This document shows positions 36,259-44,430 of a stretch of DNA of 64,000 nucleotides, one piece after another. The first letter of the stretch is position 1, and each line of letters starts with the position of its first letter. Origin of the DNA: Saccharothrix deserti (lineage in GTDB: Bacteria; Actinomycetota; Actinomycetes; Mycobacteriales; Pseudonocardiaceae); contig NZ_VKAB01000002.1 in assembly GCF_009769385.1 (NCBI RefSeq), forward strand, positions 434,001 to 498,000, read 5' to 3'. A model generated the notes under the pieces. That model had not been told where the DNA came from and did no database searches. It worked only from the letters and a program-made list of their open reading frames with translations. The position numbers and the translations under genes were made by a program.

Positions 36259-37296
36259 ATGACCTACCCGCGGGAACCGGCGTCCGGCCCGGCCGACGGC
36301 GAAGGCGCCACGATCGCCCAGATCGCCGAGCTGGCCGGGGTGTCCGTCGCGACGGTGTCCAAGGTCGTCAACGGGCGCTCGGAGGTCGCCGTCGAGACCC
36401 GCGCCATGGTGGAAACCGTCATCCGCGAGCACGGCTACCGGAGGCAGAAGAAGATCAACCGCGCCGCGCTCGTCGAACTCGTGTTCCACGAGTTGGAGGG
36501 CGCGTACGCGATGGAGGTCATCAAGGGCGTGGAGCGGGTGGCAAGCGAGCACAACCTCGCCCTCGTGCTCACCGAGCTGCACGGTCGGCACACGCCCGGC
36601 CGGACCTGGATCGAAGGCGTGCTCGCCCGCCGTCCCACCGGCGTGATCACGGTGTTCTCCGGGCCGACGCCCGAGCAGTGCGACCAGCTCAAGAGCCGCG
36701 GCATCCCGTTCGTGCTGGTGGACCCCACCGGCGATCCGGGGCACGAGTTCCCGTCGGTGGGCACCAGCAACTGGAGCGGCGGCCTGTCCGCCACCCGGCA
36801 CCTGCTCGACCTGGGTCACCGCCGGATCGCGGCGATCACCGGACCGCCGCACGCCCTGTCCAGCCGGGCCCGGCTCGACGGTTACCGCGCGGCGTTGGAC
36901 ACGGCGGGCGTGCCGGTCGACCCGGAGCTGGTCCGCGAGGGCGACTTCAACATCGCCGACGGCCTGGCGCACACCCGTGACCTGCTGCGACTGGCCGATC
37001 CGCCGACCGCCGTGTTCGCGTTCAACGACGCCACGGCGCTCGGCGCCTACCAGGCCGCGCACGAGGCGGGGCTGCGCATCCCGGACGACCTGAGCGTGGT
37101 CGGCTTCGACGACGTGCCGCCCGCCCAGTGGGCCATCCCCGCGCTGACCACGGTCCGGCAGCCGTTGAGGGACATGGCCGCCGCCGCGACCGACATCGTG
37201 CTGGCCATCGCGAACGGCGACACACCGGACCGGCACCGCCTGGTCCTGGCCACGGAACTGGTCGTCCGCTCCAGCACCGCCCGCCCACGCGCCTGA
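36259..37296 (+). CDS. bxlR: LacI-family regulator (BxlR-like)
   Basis: 345 residues. The N-terminal HTH is clear (TIAQIAELAGVSVATVSKVV) with a hinge near residue 55. The C-terminal periplasmic-binding-like sensor ends with the typical LSVVGFDDVPPA and LTTVRQPLRDM. It probably represses the divergent xylobiose uptake operon in the absence of inducer. The unusual dense GAL-like ligand domain is intact. A 15-bp hairpin follows. Confidence 0.87.
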   Translation: MTYPREPASGPADGEGATIAQIAELAGVSVATVSKVVNGRSEVAVETRAMVETVIREHGYRRQKKINRAALVELVFHELEGAYAMEVIKGVERVASEHNLALVLTELHGRHTPGRTWIEGVLARRPTGVITVFSGPTPEQCDQLKSRGIPFVLVDPTGDPGHEFPSVGTSNWSGGLSATRHLLDLGHRRIAAITGPPHALSSRARLDGYRAALDTAGVPVDPELVREGDFNIADGLAHTRDLLRLADPPTAVFAFNDATALGAYQAAHEAGLRIPDDLSVVGFDDVPPAQWAIPALTTVRQPLRDMAAAATDIVLAIANGDTPDRHRLVLATELVVRSSTARPRA

Positions 37297-37340
37297 AGCC
37301 CACCTCACCGAAACAAGACAACGATCAGTCCGAAACGTAC

Positions 37341-37377
37341 GAGGGGCCCGTGCGCCCCCGAAGCGCACGGGCCCCTC
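37341..37377. terminator. bidirectional hairpin terminator
   Basis: A perfect 15-bp stem (GAGGGGCCCGTGCGC / GCGCACGGGCCCCTC) with a 7-nt loop between the convergent lacI (+) and CU044_5270-type (-) genes. Confidence 0.8.
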
Positions 37378-37399
37378 TCCAAGCCGCCTGACTCCCCGA

Positions 37400-38506
37400 T
37401 CAGCCGGCGGGCTTGACCCCGATGGCGTCCACGACGCCCGTGGTCACCGAGGTGAACTGCATGACGGTCCCGGCCTTGAAGCCGTCCACGTCGTCGGTCA
37501 TGACCTGGCGTTCGCCGATGAACTGGCCGGTCGCCGGGTCGACGATGACGTCCTGGCGCCGGTCGCCGTCGTCGACGCCCAGCGCGATGCCGATCCGGCC
37601 GCCCAGGTTGGCCTGCCCGTCGGTCACCTGGAGACCGGGGACCTTCGCCAGCGCCTTGTAGATGTTCGCCCGCACGTCCTTGGTGATCAGGCCGCTGCGC
37701 AACGCGTCGGCGGCGTAGACCAGCAGCTCGATGCCACCCCGGTCGTTGTCCGGCGCGTCGGCCTGCAGCCGTTCGAACAGGGCGTCCGGGTCGGTCGGCA
37801 GGCCCGCCTGCCACGCTGCGGTCGGGATCTGCCAGCTGCCCTCGTTCTGGCACTTCACGTCCGAGTAGAAGTCGCCGCACTTCGCGCGCCACTCCCCCTC
37901 CGGCCAACCGCCCTCGGTCTCCGCGCCGGCCGCTTTCGCCTCCTCCTCCGTGCCGATCACCCACTGCCGGTTGCCGGTGACGTCGCGGCGCAACATCCAC
38001 TCGTCCTGCTCGTTCGCCGGGGCCCACGTCTCCATCAGGTTCTCCGCGAGCAGGGCGAACTTCTCGTCACCCATGTCGTGGGTCGCCATCCACCAGGCGT
38101 GCGTGGCGATGTAGCGGTACTGGCCGGGGCCGACCGGCTCGTCCACCGCGCCGATCGCCTGCGCCGCCGCCCGGTCCAGCGTCGCCACCGCCTCCGCGGT
38201 CGCGGGCGCCTTGCCCCGGAACGGGAGGGTCTGCGCGATCAGCGCGCCCGCCACCAGCACGCCGACGGCCGCCGCCGCGGCCACCCAACGCCGCGCGGAC
38301 CGGCGCGGTCGAGGTTCCACGGCCGTGGCGACCTCGGGTTCCTGTGTAGTGGTCACTTGCGTCTCCCCCTGCTCGGTGGTGATCATCAGCGCCGCCCTGG
38401 CCCGTGCGAGCACCTGCTCGTCCGTGCGGACGTCGGCGTTCACGGCCTCCAACGCGGCGTCCAGCTCGTCCTCGGTCCAGACGCGGCGGATGTTGTCGTC
38501 ACTCAT
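37400..38506 (-). CDS. CU044_5270-family membrane protein, partner of the ECF sigma factor
   Basis: 368 residues. A cytoplasmic N-terminus (about 1-70) precedes one membrane helix (WVAAAAAVGVLVAGALIA) and a large extracellular domain containing a Trp/Cys-rich middle (WRAKCGDFYSDVKC). This matches the actinobacterial CU044_5270 family, regularly encoded after ECF sigma factors and thought to act like an anti-sigma or envelope sensor. Its ATG overlaps the sigma stop by 8 bp. No classic zinc anti-sigma motif (HxxxCxxC) is seen in the N-terminus. Function is inferred from coupling. Confidence 0.78.
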   Translation of the reverse strand: MSDDNIRRVWTEDELDAALEAVNADVRTDEQVLARARAALMITTEQGETQVTTTQEPEVATAVEPRPRRSARRWVAAAAAVGVLVAGALIAQTLPFRGKAPATAEAVATLDRAAAQAIGAVDEPVGPGQYRYIATHAWWMATHDMGDEKFALLAENLMETWAPANEQDEWMLRRDVTGNRQWVIGTEEEAKAAGAETEGGWPEGEWRAKCGDFYSDVKCQNEGSWQIPTAAWQAGLPTDPDALFERLQADAPDNDRGGIELLVYAADALRSGLITKDVRANIYKALAKVPGLQVTDGQANLGGRIGIALGVDDGDRRQDVIVDPATGQFIGERQVMTDDVDGFKAGTVMQFTSVTTGVVDAIGVKPAG

Positions 38507-39092
38507 CGCCGCTCCTCGTGTGTTCGGTGTTCGACGCGTGCGCCCGCAACCGCCGCCGCACGCGGTGCAGCCGGGAGCGGACCGTGCCGACCGGGATGCC
38601 GAGTGCTTCGGCCACCTCGTTCGAGTCCAGTCCGGCCCAGCTGGTCAGCAGCAGGACGTCCCGGTCACCCGCCTCCAGGTCGACCAGGGCGCCGGCCAGC
38701 AGCCGGGCCCGTGCCGAGGCGTCGACCTGGTCGGCCACCCGGTTCTCGTGGTCCTCGTACCCGGCGGTCGACCCGGCCGCCCGCGCCGCCGCGTGCAGCC
38801 CGCGCACCTCCTGCCGCACGTGTCTGCGCAGCAGGTTGGTGGCGATGCCGTAGAGCCAGGACCGCGCCGTGCCGCGGCCGGGGTCGTACCCCGAACGGGT
38901 CTGGTAGGCGACCAGGAAGGTCTCGCCGACGAGGTCGTCGGCCAGGTGGCCGACCCGGCGCGCCAGGTACCGGTGCAGCGGCCGGGAGTGCCGGTCGAAC
39001 AGCTGCCCGAAGATCCGCGACAGGTGCGGTCCGGACAGGTCCGGCCGGTCGTCGGTGTCCGACGCCCCGTCGCCGCCCGTGTGATCGGTCAT
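38499..39092 (-). CDS. ECF RNA polymerase sigma factor
   Basis: 197 residues from ATG 39092 (GAGGAC upstream). Region 2 contains DDLVGETFLVAYQTRSGYDP and RSWLYGIATNLLRRHVR. Region 4 is a normal HTH (DSNEVAEALGIPVGTVRSRL). Complete, unlike the remnant at 27010. Co-translated with the membrane protein, which probably controls it in response to an envelope signal. The regulon is not visible here. Confidence 0.87.
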   Translation of the reverse strand: MTDHTGGDGASDTDDRPDLSGPHLSRIFGQLFDRHSRPLHRYLARRVGHLADDLVGETFLVAYQTRSGYDPGRGTARSWLYGIATNLLRRHVRQEVRGLHAAARAAGSTAGYEDHENRVADQVDASARARLLAGALVDLEAGDRDVLLLTSWAGLDSNEVAEALGIPVGTVRSRLHRVRRRLRAHASNTEHTRSGDE

Positions 39093-39145
39093 CGTCCTCA
39101 CACCTGGTGTTGCCCGCAGCGGTCCGCCGCGTTCACGCCAGGATC

Positions 39146-39190
39146 GTCAGGCCCGTCAGGCCCGTCAGGCCCGTCAGGCCCGTCAGGCCG
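39146..39190. repeat. 9-bp tandem repeat, five units
   Basis: GTCAGGCCC repeated four times exactly and once with a final change (GTCAGGCCG), in the 100-bp gap between the sigma gene start and the TetR gene end. Noncoding, a candidate slippage site. Confidence 0.85.
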
Positions 39191-39195
39191 GGGCG

Positions 39196-39807
39196 TCAGT
39201 CGAACAGGACACCGTGCAAGGTCGAGGTGAGGTGGCGCGTCAACTTGTCGGCCGACATCGCGGCGAGCGGGCCGTCGGCCAGCACGTACCGGCTGAACGT
39301 GACGCCGATCAGGTACGCGCCGAGGAGGTCGACGCGCTCGGCGACGTCCGGGCTGTCGAGCACCGTCCGGTACGCGCCAAGGCTTTCCTCGCGCATCGCC
39401 CGCAGCAGCGCCTTGGCCGCGTCCTGGTCCGTGGCGGCGCTGCGCAACAACGCGACGAACGGGTCGGCGCTGTCCGCCGACTCCATCCGTTCGACGTAGG
39501 CGCGAGCGACCCGTGCGGCGAGCCCTTCGACGTCACCCTTGACGCTGTCGGCGAGATCGCGCGTACCGGGCACGGCAGCGAGGAACAGCTGCTCCTTGGA
39601 CGAGAAGTGCAACATCACGAGCCCGTGCGTCACCTCGGCCCGCCGCGCGATCTCCCGGATCGTCGCCTTGGCATACCCGCGCTCCGCGAACACCGACCGC
39701 GCCGCACCGATGATGGCCACCCGCCGCCCCTCGGGATCACGCACCCGCTTCCGCTTCTCCTGCGCCTCAGGTGCGGGCGAGCCGGACTGCGACGGCTTGG
39801 GCGACAT
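39196..39807 (-). CDS. TetR-family transcriptional regulator
   Basis: 203 residues from ATG 39807. A basic leader (EKRKRVRDPEGRR) precedes the HTH (ATIREIARRAEVTHGLVMLHF). The C-terminal ligand domain carries the motif LIGVTFSRYVLADGPLA, common in actinomycete TetR proteins of the TetR_C_17 type. A near-perfect 20-bp palindrome ends 25 bp upstream of the start, so it is probably self-regulated. The ligand is unknown. Confidence 0.85.
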   Translation of the reverse strand: MSPKPSQSGSPAPEAQEKRKRVRDPEGRRVAIIGAARSVFAERGYAKATIREIARRAEVTHGLVMLHFSSKEQLFLAAVPGTRDLADSVKGDVEGLAARVARAYVERMESADSADPFVALLRSAATDQDAAKALLRAMREESLGAYRTVLDSPDVAERVDLLGAYLIGVTFSRYVLADGPLAAMSADKLTRHLTSTLHGVLFD

Positions 39808-39812
39808 GCCCC

Positions 39813-39832
39813 TACTGTACAGCTGGACAGTA
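39813..39832. promoter_or_regulatory. TetR autoregulatory operator
   Basis: TACTGTACAGCTGGACAGTA, a 20-bp inverted repeat with one mismatched pair, begins 5 bp upstream of the TetR start codon. Binding here would block transcription or initiation. Confidence 0.65.
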
Positions 39833-39857
39833 ACGAGGTCGGCGCGCCGGTCGGGCT

Positions 39858-40508
39858 CTACCAGACGTCGATGATCACTCCGTGCCAGAACCCGGAATCG
39901 GCACGGACGGCGGGATCGATGGCCTGGAACCGTCGCAGAACATGACGGCACAGGTCCAGATACTCAGCGTAGGGCTCGTCGGCCGGCCGCCCCGCTCGGT
40001 AAGCAAGCACCTCGGCCTCTCCCGCACGCCTCTGCTCCTCCGCCAGCAGCGGCAGGATCCAGTGCCACCGCCAGGCGCAGTCGACCAGGGCGGCGATCGT
40101 CGAGTTGACCAGCGAAGGCTGGATGCCGGAGGGGTGCAGGTGCGCCAGGTCGGGGTGGACATCCGTGTACCTCGGTAGCGCGAGGACGTCGCCCACACCC
40201 TCGACCGCGACGAGCCTCGCCGTGCCGTACGAGCCGAGCACGTAGAACGAAGACCCATCCGCCCCGGTCTCAGCCTGTTCGGAAGTCTGGTACCCGCCGA
40301 CGACACCGAGGAGACCGTCGTCTCGCGCCGGCGGGAGCCCATAGCGGCTCAGCGCCGACTTCCCCGGGTCGGGCAGCCTCCAGGCCGCCGCCCGCGATAC
40401 CGGCAGGACCGGTACACCGCCCGACCGGGCCAGATCACGCAGGGCCAGATCACGCAGGCTCGCGTCGAGGATCCGATCCACCGCACCCCGCGTTCCGACC
40501 GCCTCCAC
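39858..40508 (-). CDS. SUKH-4-like immunity-family protein
   Basis: 216 residues from GTG 40508; the start is uncertain. The central and C-terminal parts (SSFYVLGSYGTARLVAVEG; STIAALVDCAWRWHWILPLL; EYLDLCRHVLRRFQAIDP) resemble actinobacterial SUKH-4 proteins, a superfamily linked to immunity against contact-dependent toxins. No toxin gene lies beside it. The N-terminal LRDLALRDLA comes from a 15-bp duplication. Family call is moderate; many such proteins are orphans. Confidence 0.6.
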   Translation of the reverse strand: MEAVGTRGAVDRILDASLRDLALRDLARSGGVPVLPVSRAAAWRLPDPGKSALSRYGLPPARDDGLLGVVGGYQTSEQAETGADGSSFYVLGSYGTARLVAVEGVGDVLALPRYTDVHPDLAHLHPSGIQPSLVNSTIAALVDCAWRWHWILPLLAEEQRRAGEAEVLAYRAGRPADEPYAEYLDLCRHVLRRFQAIDPAVRADSGFWHGVIIDVW

Positions 40509-40540
40509 ACCGCCGAAAATACGCGACGCGGAGGCAGCGG

Positions 40541-40852
40541 TCAGATCGACTCCACCCGGTACGGGTCGTGCTCGGCGAGCAGCTTCTCCAGCCTCGCCTG
40601 ATCCACCCGGCTCACCACGTACGTCTCCTCCTGCCGGTCGCGGATGCACTTGGCCAGGGTGAACGCCGAGGTGACGGTGAACAGCAGGCCGAGCGCCAGG
40701 AACGCACGCACCCAACCGGTCACCGGCAGGTAGGCGACGCCGAGCCCGACGGCGCCCAGCGACACGGCGAACGACACCACCGCCTGCGCGAAGAACGCGG
40801 TGGTGGTCGGCGAGTGCTGCCTCGCCGTTGAGGACATGGCGGTTGACGTCAT
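40541..40852 (-). CDS. YiaA/YiaB two-helix inner membrane protein
   Basis: 103 residues from ATG 40852 (ATG 40837 also possible). Two pairs of hydrophobic segments (FFAQAVVSFAVSLGAVGLGV and WVRAFLALGLLFTVTSAFTL) followed by RDRQEE match the YiaAB family of small membrane proteins of unknown function. The charged C-terminus is probably cytoplasmic. Confidence 0.78.
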   Translation of the reverse strand: MTSTAMSSTARQHSPTTTAFFAQAVVSFAVSLGAVGLGVAYLPVTGWVRAFLALGLLFTVTSAFTLAKCIRDRQEETYVVSRVDQARLEKLLAEHDPYRVESI

Positions 40853-40930
40853 GGACGAAGAGTCCCGCCGACGTGGACGGATGTCATGAGTACAGCTACT
40901 CAATCGCACTGACCCCGCCGGGGGCCTGAC

Positions 40931-40961
40931 GGCGGGACCGGGGTGGTCACCCGGTCCCGCC
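40931..40961 (-). terminator. hairpin terminator after the PL9-type lyase gene
   Basis: 12-bp perfect stem (GGCGGGACCGGG / CCCGGTCCCGCC), 7-nt loop, 16 bp beyond the lyase stop. Confidence 0.75.
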
Positions 40962-40976
40962 GCGTGACGCGATCGG

Positions 40977-42551
40977 TCAGAAGCGCGCTCCGACGTCCGC
41001 GCCGTTGCTCGGGCGCAGGAAGGTGGAGGACGGGATCGAGCCGTCGGCGGTGCGCGGGCCCGTGATCGTGCCCGCGTCCGTGCTCACGAACGACCACGTG
41101 CCGCCGAGGTTCCACGAGTTGCCGCTGCCGGTGGAGTTCGAGCCCAGCGAGACGGCGGTGCCGTTGGCCACCGCCAGGTTCTTCGTCAACGTGCTGGACG
41201 AGCGGTTGAAGTTGAAGCCGGTGCCGGGGTTGTCCCACGCGGTGCTGCGCTCGATCTTGTGCTGGCCGGGGTTGTTGTTGTCGATGAAGCCGCCGACCGC
41301 GTTGTCCCACGTCATGCTGTTGCGCACGGTGTGGTTGGCGGACACGCCGTTGCCGCCCAGCTTGAACCCGTTGCCGTCACCGGTGAAGTCGGGCAGGTTC
41401 CAGCGGTTGAACCCGTTGCCCCAGGCGAGGCTGTTCTCCAGGAGGATCGGCGAGGAGAACATCCAGTAGTCGAGCCCGTCGTCGGAGTTGTTCCACAGCC
41501 GCGCGCCACGCACCACGTTGCCGCTGCCGCTGCCTTCCTTGATGGCGAGGCCGTCGGCGCTCTCGCCGTTCTTGCGCGGGTCGCGGTTGCCGTAGGCGTC
41601 CAGGTTGATGATCTGGTTGTTGCTCGAAGCGCCCTGGATGTGCAGACCGGACTCGTAGTTGTCCCTGGTGACGAGCCGCTCGAAGACGCTGTTGTTGGTG
41701 TCCAGACCGAAGATCCCGTACGGGCCGTGGATGATCTCCAGGCCGATCAGCCGCCAGTAGTCGCCCTCGATGTGCACGGCGCCGCGCTCGGGGCGCGGGA
41801 TGCTGGAGCCGACGGCGCCCGGCGTGTAAGGCATGTTCTCGCCGTCGATGATCACGCGCTCGTTGTTGTAGTTGCGCATGGTGATCGGCTGGCTCGACGT
41901 GCCGTTCTTGAGCAGCTGGATGTTGGTGCTGGGCGCGTACGTGCCGGCGCGGAGGTAGATGGTGTAGCCCGGCTGGGCCAGGTCGACCGCGCGCTGGACG
42001 GTGCGCAGCGGTGCGGCCGGCGTGCCGGCGTTGCTGTCGTTGCCGTTGGGCGCCACGTACAGCGCGTTGGCCGGCGCCGGTGTGCTGTCCTGGGTGAAGT
42101 CCAGGTAGTCGACGTTGGGCAGGCCGGTGGCGGTGGTCGGGCTGAACCGGATCGTGCTCGTGCCCGCCGGCACCGAGATCGACACGGTCTTCGACGCCCA
42201 CGTCGACCACGCGCCCGTCGCCTCGAACGAGACCGACTGCACGGTGGAGCCGTTGACGACGACGTCGGCGGGCCGGGCGGTGGTGCCGCCGTTGGCGAAC
42301 CGGACCGCGACCGTCGCGGAGCCCGCCGTCGCGTTGACGGTGAACTGCGCGGAGGCTCCGACGGCGTTGTCCGCGTTGCAGAACCCCGTTCCCGAGTAGC
42401 CGGACCAGTTGGTGTCGATGGTGCCCGTGCAGACGGCGGGCGAGGTCTCGGCCTCGTGGTGCGTCGTCGCGGCGGTCGCCGTGGGCCCCGGTAACACCAA
42501 GGCCGCGACTGCGACCAAGGCGGTGGCTGCGACAAGGGGTTTCACTCTCAT
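40977..42551 (-). CDS. secreted pectate lyase (PL9-type) with N-terminal carbohydrate-binding module
   Basis: 524 residues from ATG 42551. Signal peptide about 1-28. Residues about 30-155 form a CBM35/CBM6-type beta-sandwich (HHEAETSPAVCTG; VAVRFANGGTTARPADVVV). The rest is a right-handed beta-helix beginning LYVAPNGNDSNAGTPAAPL, with the PL9 segments YNNERVIIDGENMPY and SADGLAIKEGSGSGNVVRG. Family 9 lyases cleave polygalacturonate. It complements the PL3 enzyme at 22201. Single-gene unit behind a weak CebR-like site. Confidence 0.82.
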   Translation of the reverse strand: MRVKPLVAATALVAVAALVLPGPTATAATTHHEAETSPAVCTGTIDTNWSGYSGTGFCNADNAVGASAQFTVNATAGSATVAVRFANGGTTARPADVVVNGSTVQSVSFEATGAWSTWASKTVSISVPAGTSTIRFSPTTATGLPNVDYLDFTQDSTPAPANALYVAPNGNDSNAGTPAAPLRTVQRAVDLAQPGYTIYLRAGTYAPSTNIQLLKNGTSSQPITMRNYNNERVIIDGENMPYTPGAVGSSIPRPERGAVHIEGDYWRLIGLEIIHGPYGIFGLDTNNSVFERLVTRDNYESGLHIQGASSNNQIINLDAYGNRDPRKNGESADGLAIKEGSGSGNVVRGARLWNNSDDGLDYWMFSSPILLENSLAWGNGFNRWNLPDFTGDGNGFKLGGNGVSANHTVRNSMTWDNAVGGFIDNNNPGQHKIERSTAWDNPGTGFNFNRSSSTLTKNLAVANGTAVSLGSNSTGSGNSWNLGGTWSFVSTDAGTITGPRTADGSIPSSTFLRPSNGADVGARF

Positions 42552-42906
42552 CGTGTTTCTCCCGTGGTGTGACGCGGAGCGGACATCGGTGTCGGCAGGT
42601 AGAGCACGCCTCCTGGCGAGAACAAATGAGCGAAATCGCAACCAGCGCGCCGTTCACGTCTCTGAACTGCGTAAACGTGGCTTGGGAGCGTTCCCGGGCA
42701 CGCTAACGCACCCCTTTGGAAACGCGCAATGTTTCCGTCGCAAATCCTTCGGATTCACAATTATGAACAAACGAAAAGGCGGTGCCGGTCCGCTCGTCGG
42801 CGCACCGCGACGGGCCGCCGCGGGAGCGGAACGCGCCTTTGGGCCATTCGAGCGGTTGATCCGTGACTTGCCTCGGGCGGGTAACCCCGCGCCGTATGGT
42901 CGCGCC
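42552..42906. promoter_or_regulatory. divergent intergenic region
   Basis: 355 bp between the lyase and the protease start. It contains the CebR-like site at 42683-42696 and an AT-rich patch (42720-42780). I see no gene, although the frame of the protease stays open upstream to an ATG at 42763. Confidence 0.5.
42683..42696. promoter_or_regulatory. degenerate CebR-like operator
   Basis: TGGGAGCGTTCCCG matches 12 of 14 positions of the CebR box TGGGAGCGCTCCCA and lies about 130 bp upstream of the lyase start. It may be a weaker CebR site or one for a related LacI protein. Confidence 0.5.
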
Positions 42907-44430
42907 GTGGCGGCTGGACAGCGACGTTCGTCCGACGACGAACAGTGGCGGGTGCGCCTCGTCGACACCGAGGGCCGCACCCATGGTGCCGGGGTTCAAC
43001 TGGGGCAGCGGCACGTGCTGACGTGTGCCCACGTCGTGTCCGACATCGGCGACGACGTCGTGGTGCGAGCCGGTTCCACCACCGCGCGGGCCGTCGGACG
43101 CCACAGCGTGCCGACGCTGCCGGACGGTCGCGGTGACGTGGCGCTGCTCGAACTGGATCGCGAGTTACCCGGTGACGGGGCCGTGTTGAGCCGGGCGGCG
43201 GTGAGCTGGGACCGCGCCGTGCACGTGTTCGGGTTCCCCGAGGGGGTCGGGGACGGTGTCTACGCGCGCACGGTGCTCGCGGGCCGGGCCGGTCCCGGGT
43301 CGGAGTGGATCCAGATGAACGCCCGGTCCGGCGTCGAGCAACGGGTGCGTCGCGGGTTCAGCGGCAGCGGGGTCGTCGACGAGCAGACCGGCGCCGTGCT
43401 CGGCATCGTGGTCAGCGAGTACAAGGACAAGACGCAGGCGCAGGCGAGCCTGTCGTGGATGATCCCGGTGGAGACGATCCTCTCGCACCTGCCCGAGGTG
43501 GATCGGTGGGTGACCGGGGAATCCGCCGCCGACGAGGTGTTCAGCGGCCGGGCCGAGGCCGAGGTCTCGCGGGTCGGTGTGGCAAAAGCGCTGGCGGACT
43601 GGCTGGCCCGGGGTGACCGCGGTGATGTCGTGATCACGGTGGTGGGCGCGGACCGGCGGGAGCTGTACCGGCTGGTGGCGTTGTCCGACCGGGAGTCGCG
43701 GTTGGTCGCCCCCGACGCGCCGGAGGGCACGGTGCCGGCCGTCGGCAGCATCGACCTGGCGGTGGACGCCTCGGGCCGGACCGCGGACGAGGTGGCGCGG
43801 CGGATCGTGCGCCGGGTGGGGATCGCCGTGGACGAGCGGGTCGGGTCGAGCGCGCTGGTCCGGGCGGGCATCCCGCCGATGACGGTCGCGGTGGACGGCG
43901 TGGACGAGGCCGTCGACCCCGACGAGTTGCTGAACGGCGTGCTGCGACCGCTCGCGGAGCACGGGACCCGGCTCATCCTCGGGTTCCGGCACGAGTCGTC
44001 GCCCAGCCTGGCCGCGGCCTGGACGTGGGAGGTCGACCAGCGCCTGGACGACCTGACCCGGGTGGTCGTGCGGCGCGGCGGCGACCGGGCGGCAAGGCTG
44101 CGGCAGCGGGTGACCGAGCTGCGGATCATCGCCAGTCGCCTGGGCCCGGCGGAAGTGCGACCGCGGCTGGAGGAGTTCACCCGCGAGGTGGCCGCCATCG
44201 AGGCGGACGCCGATCCCGGCGACGTGCCGCGCGAACTCCACGAACAGGAGAAGCTGCTCGGTGTCTACCTGGCGAAGGCGGTGAAGCGCCGGATCGCCGA
44301 GCGCGCCGACCTCGTGGCCCTCCACCGCACGGCCACCGGGTTGCTGCGGCAATCGCCACCCGATCTGGACGCCGTGAAGGACACGGTCCTGGCGTACGCG
44401 CTCGCGGTGCGGCGGGAGGAGCGGGCATGA
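42907..44430 (+). CDS. trypsin-like serine protease with helical C-terminal domain
   Basis: 507 residues from GTG 42907, where protein-like composition begins; the start is not fixed by a ribosome site. There is no signal peptide, so it is probably cytoplasmic. The S1-type triad is visible: His in LTCAHVV, Asp in RGDVALLEL, Ser in GFSGSGVV. After residue 200 comes an alpha/beta region (VVITVVGADRRELYRL) and then a long helical tail (about 370-507). Its stop overlaps the kinase start. Cytoplasmic trypsin-like proteases fused to such regions occur in bacterial signalling or conflict systems. The substrate is unknown; partners in the operon are candidates. Confidence 0.75.
   Translation: MAAGQRRSSDDEQWRVRLVDTEGRTHGAGVQLGQRHVLTCAHVVSDIGDDVVVRAGSTTARAVGRHSVPTLPDGRGDVALLELDRELPGDGAVLSRAAVSWDRAVHVFGFPEGVGDGVYARTVLAGRAGPGSEWIQMNARSGVEQRVRRGFSGSGVVDEQTGAVLGIVVSEYKDKTQAQASLSWMIPVETILSHLPEVDRWVTGESAADEVFSGRAEAEVSRVGVAKALADWLARGDRGDVVITVVGADRRELYRLVALSDRESRLVAPDAPEGTVPAVGSIDLAVDASGRTADEVARRIVRRVGIAVDERVGSSALVRAGIPPMTVAVDGVDEAVDPDELLNGVLRPLAEHGTRLILGFRHESSPSLAAAWTWEVDQRLDDLTRVVVRRGGDRAARLRQRVTELRIIASRLGPAEVRPRLEEFTREVAAIEADADPGDVPRELHEQEKLLGVYLAKAVKRRIAERADLVALHRTATGLLRQSPPDLDAVKDTVLAYALAVRREERA

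Noticed and set aside
42763-42906. N-terminal extension of the protease from ATG 42763
   Set aside because: The stretch is partly AT-rich and intergenic in character, without family similarity; kept only as an open frame.
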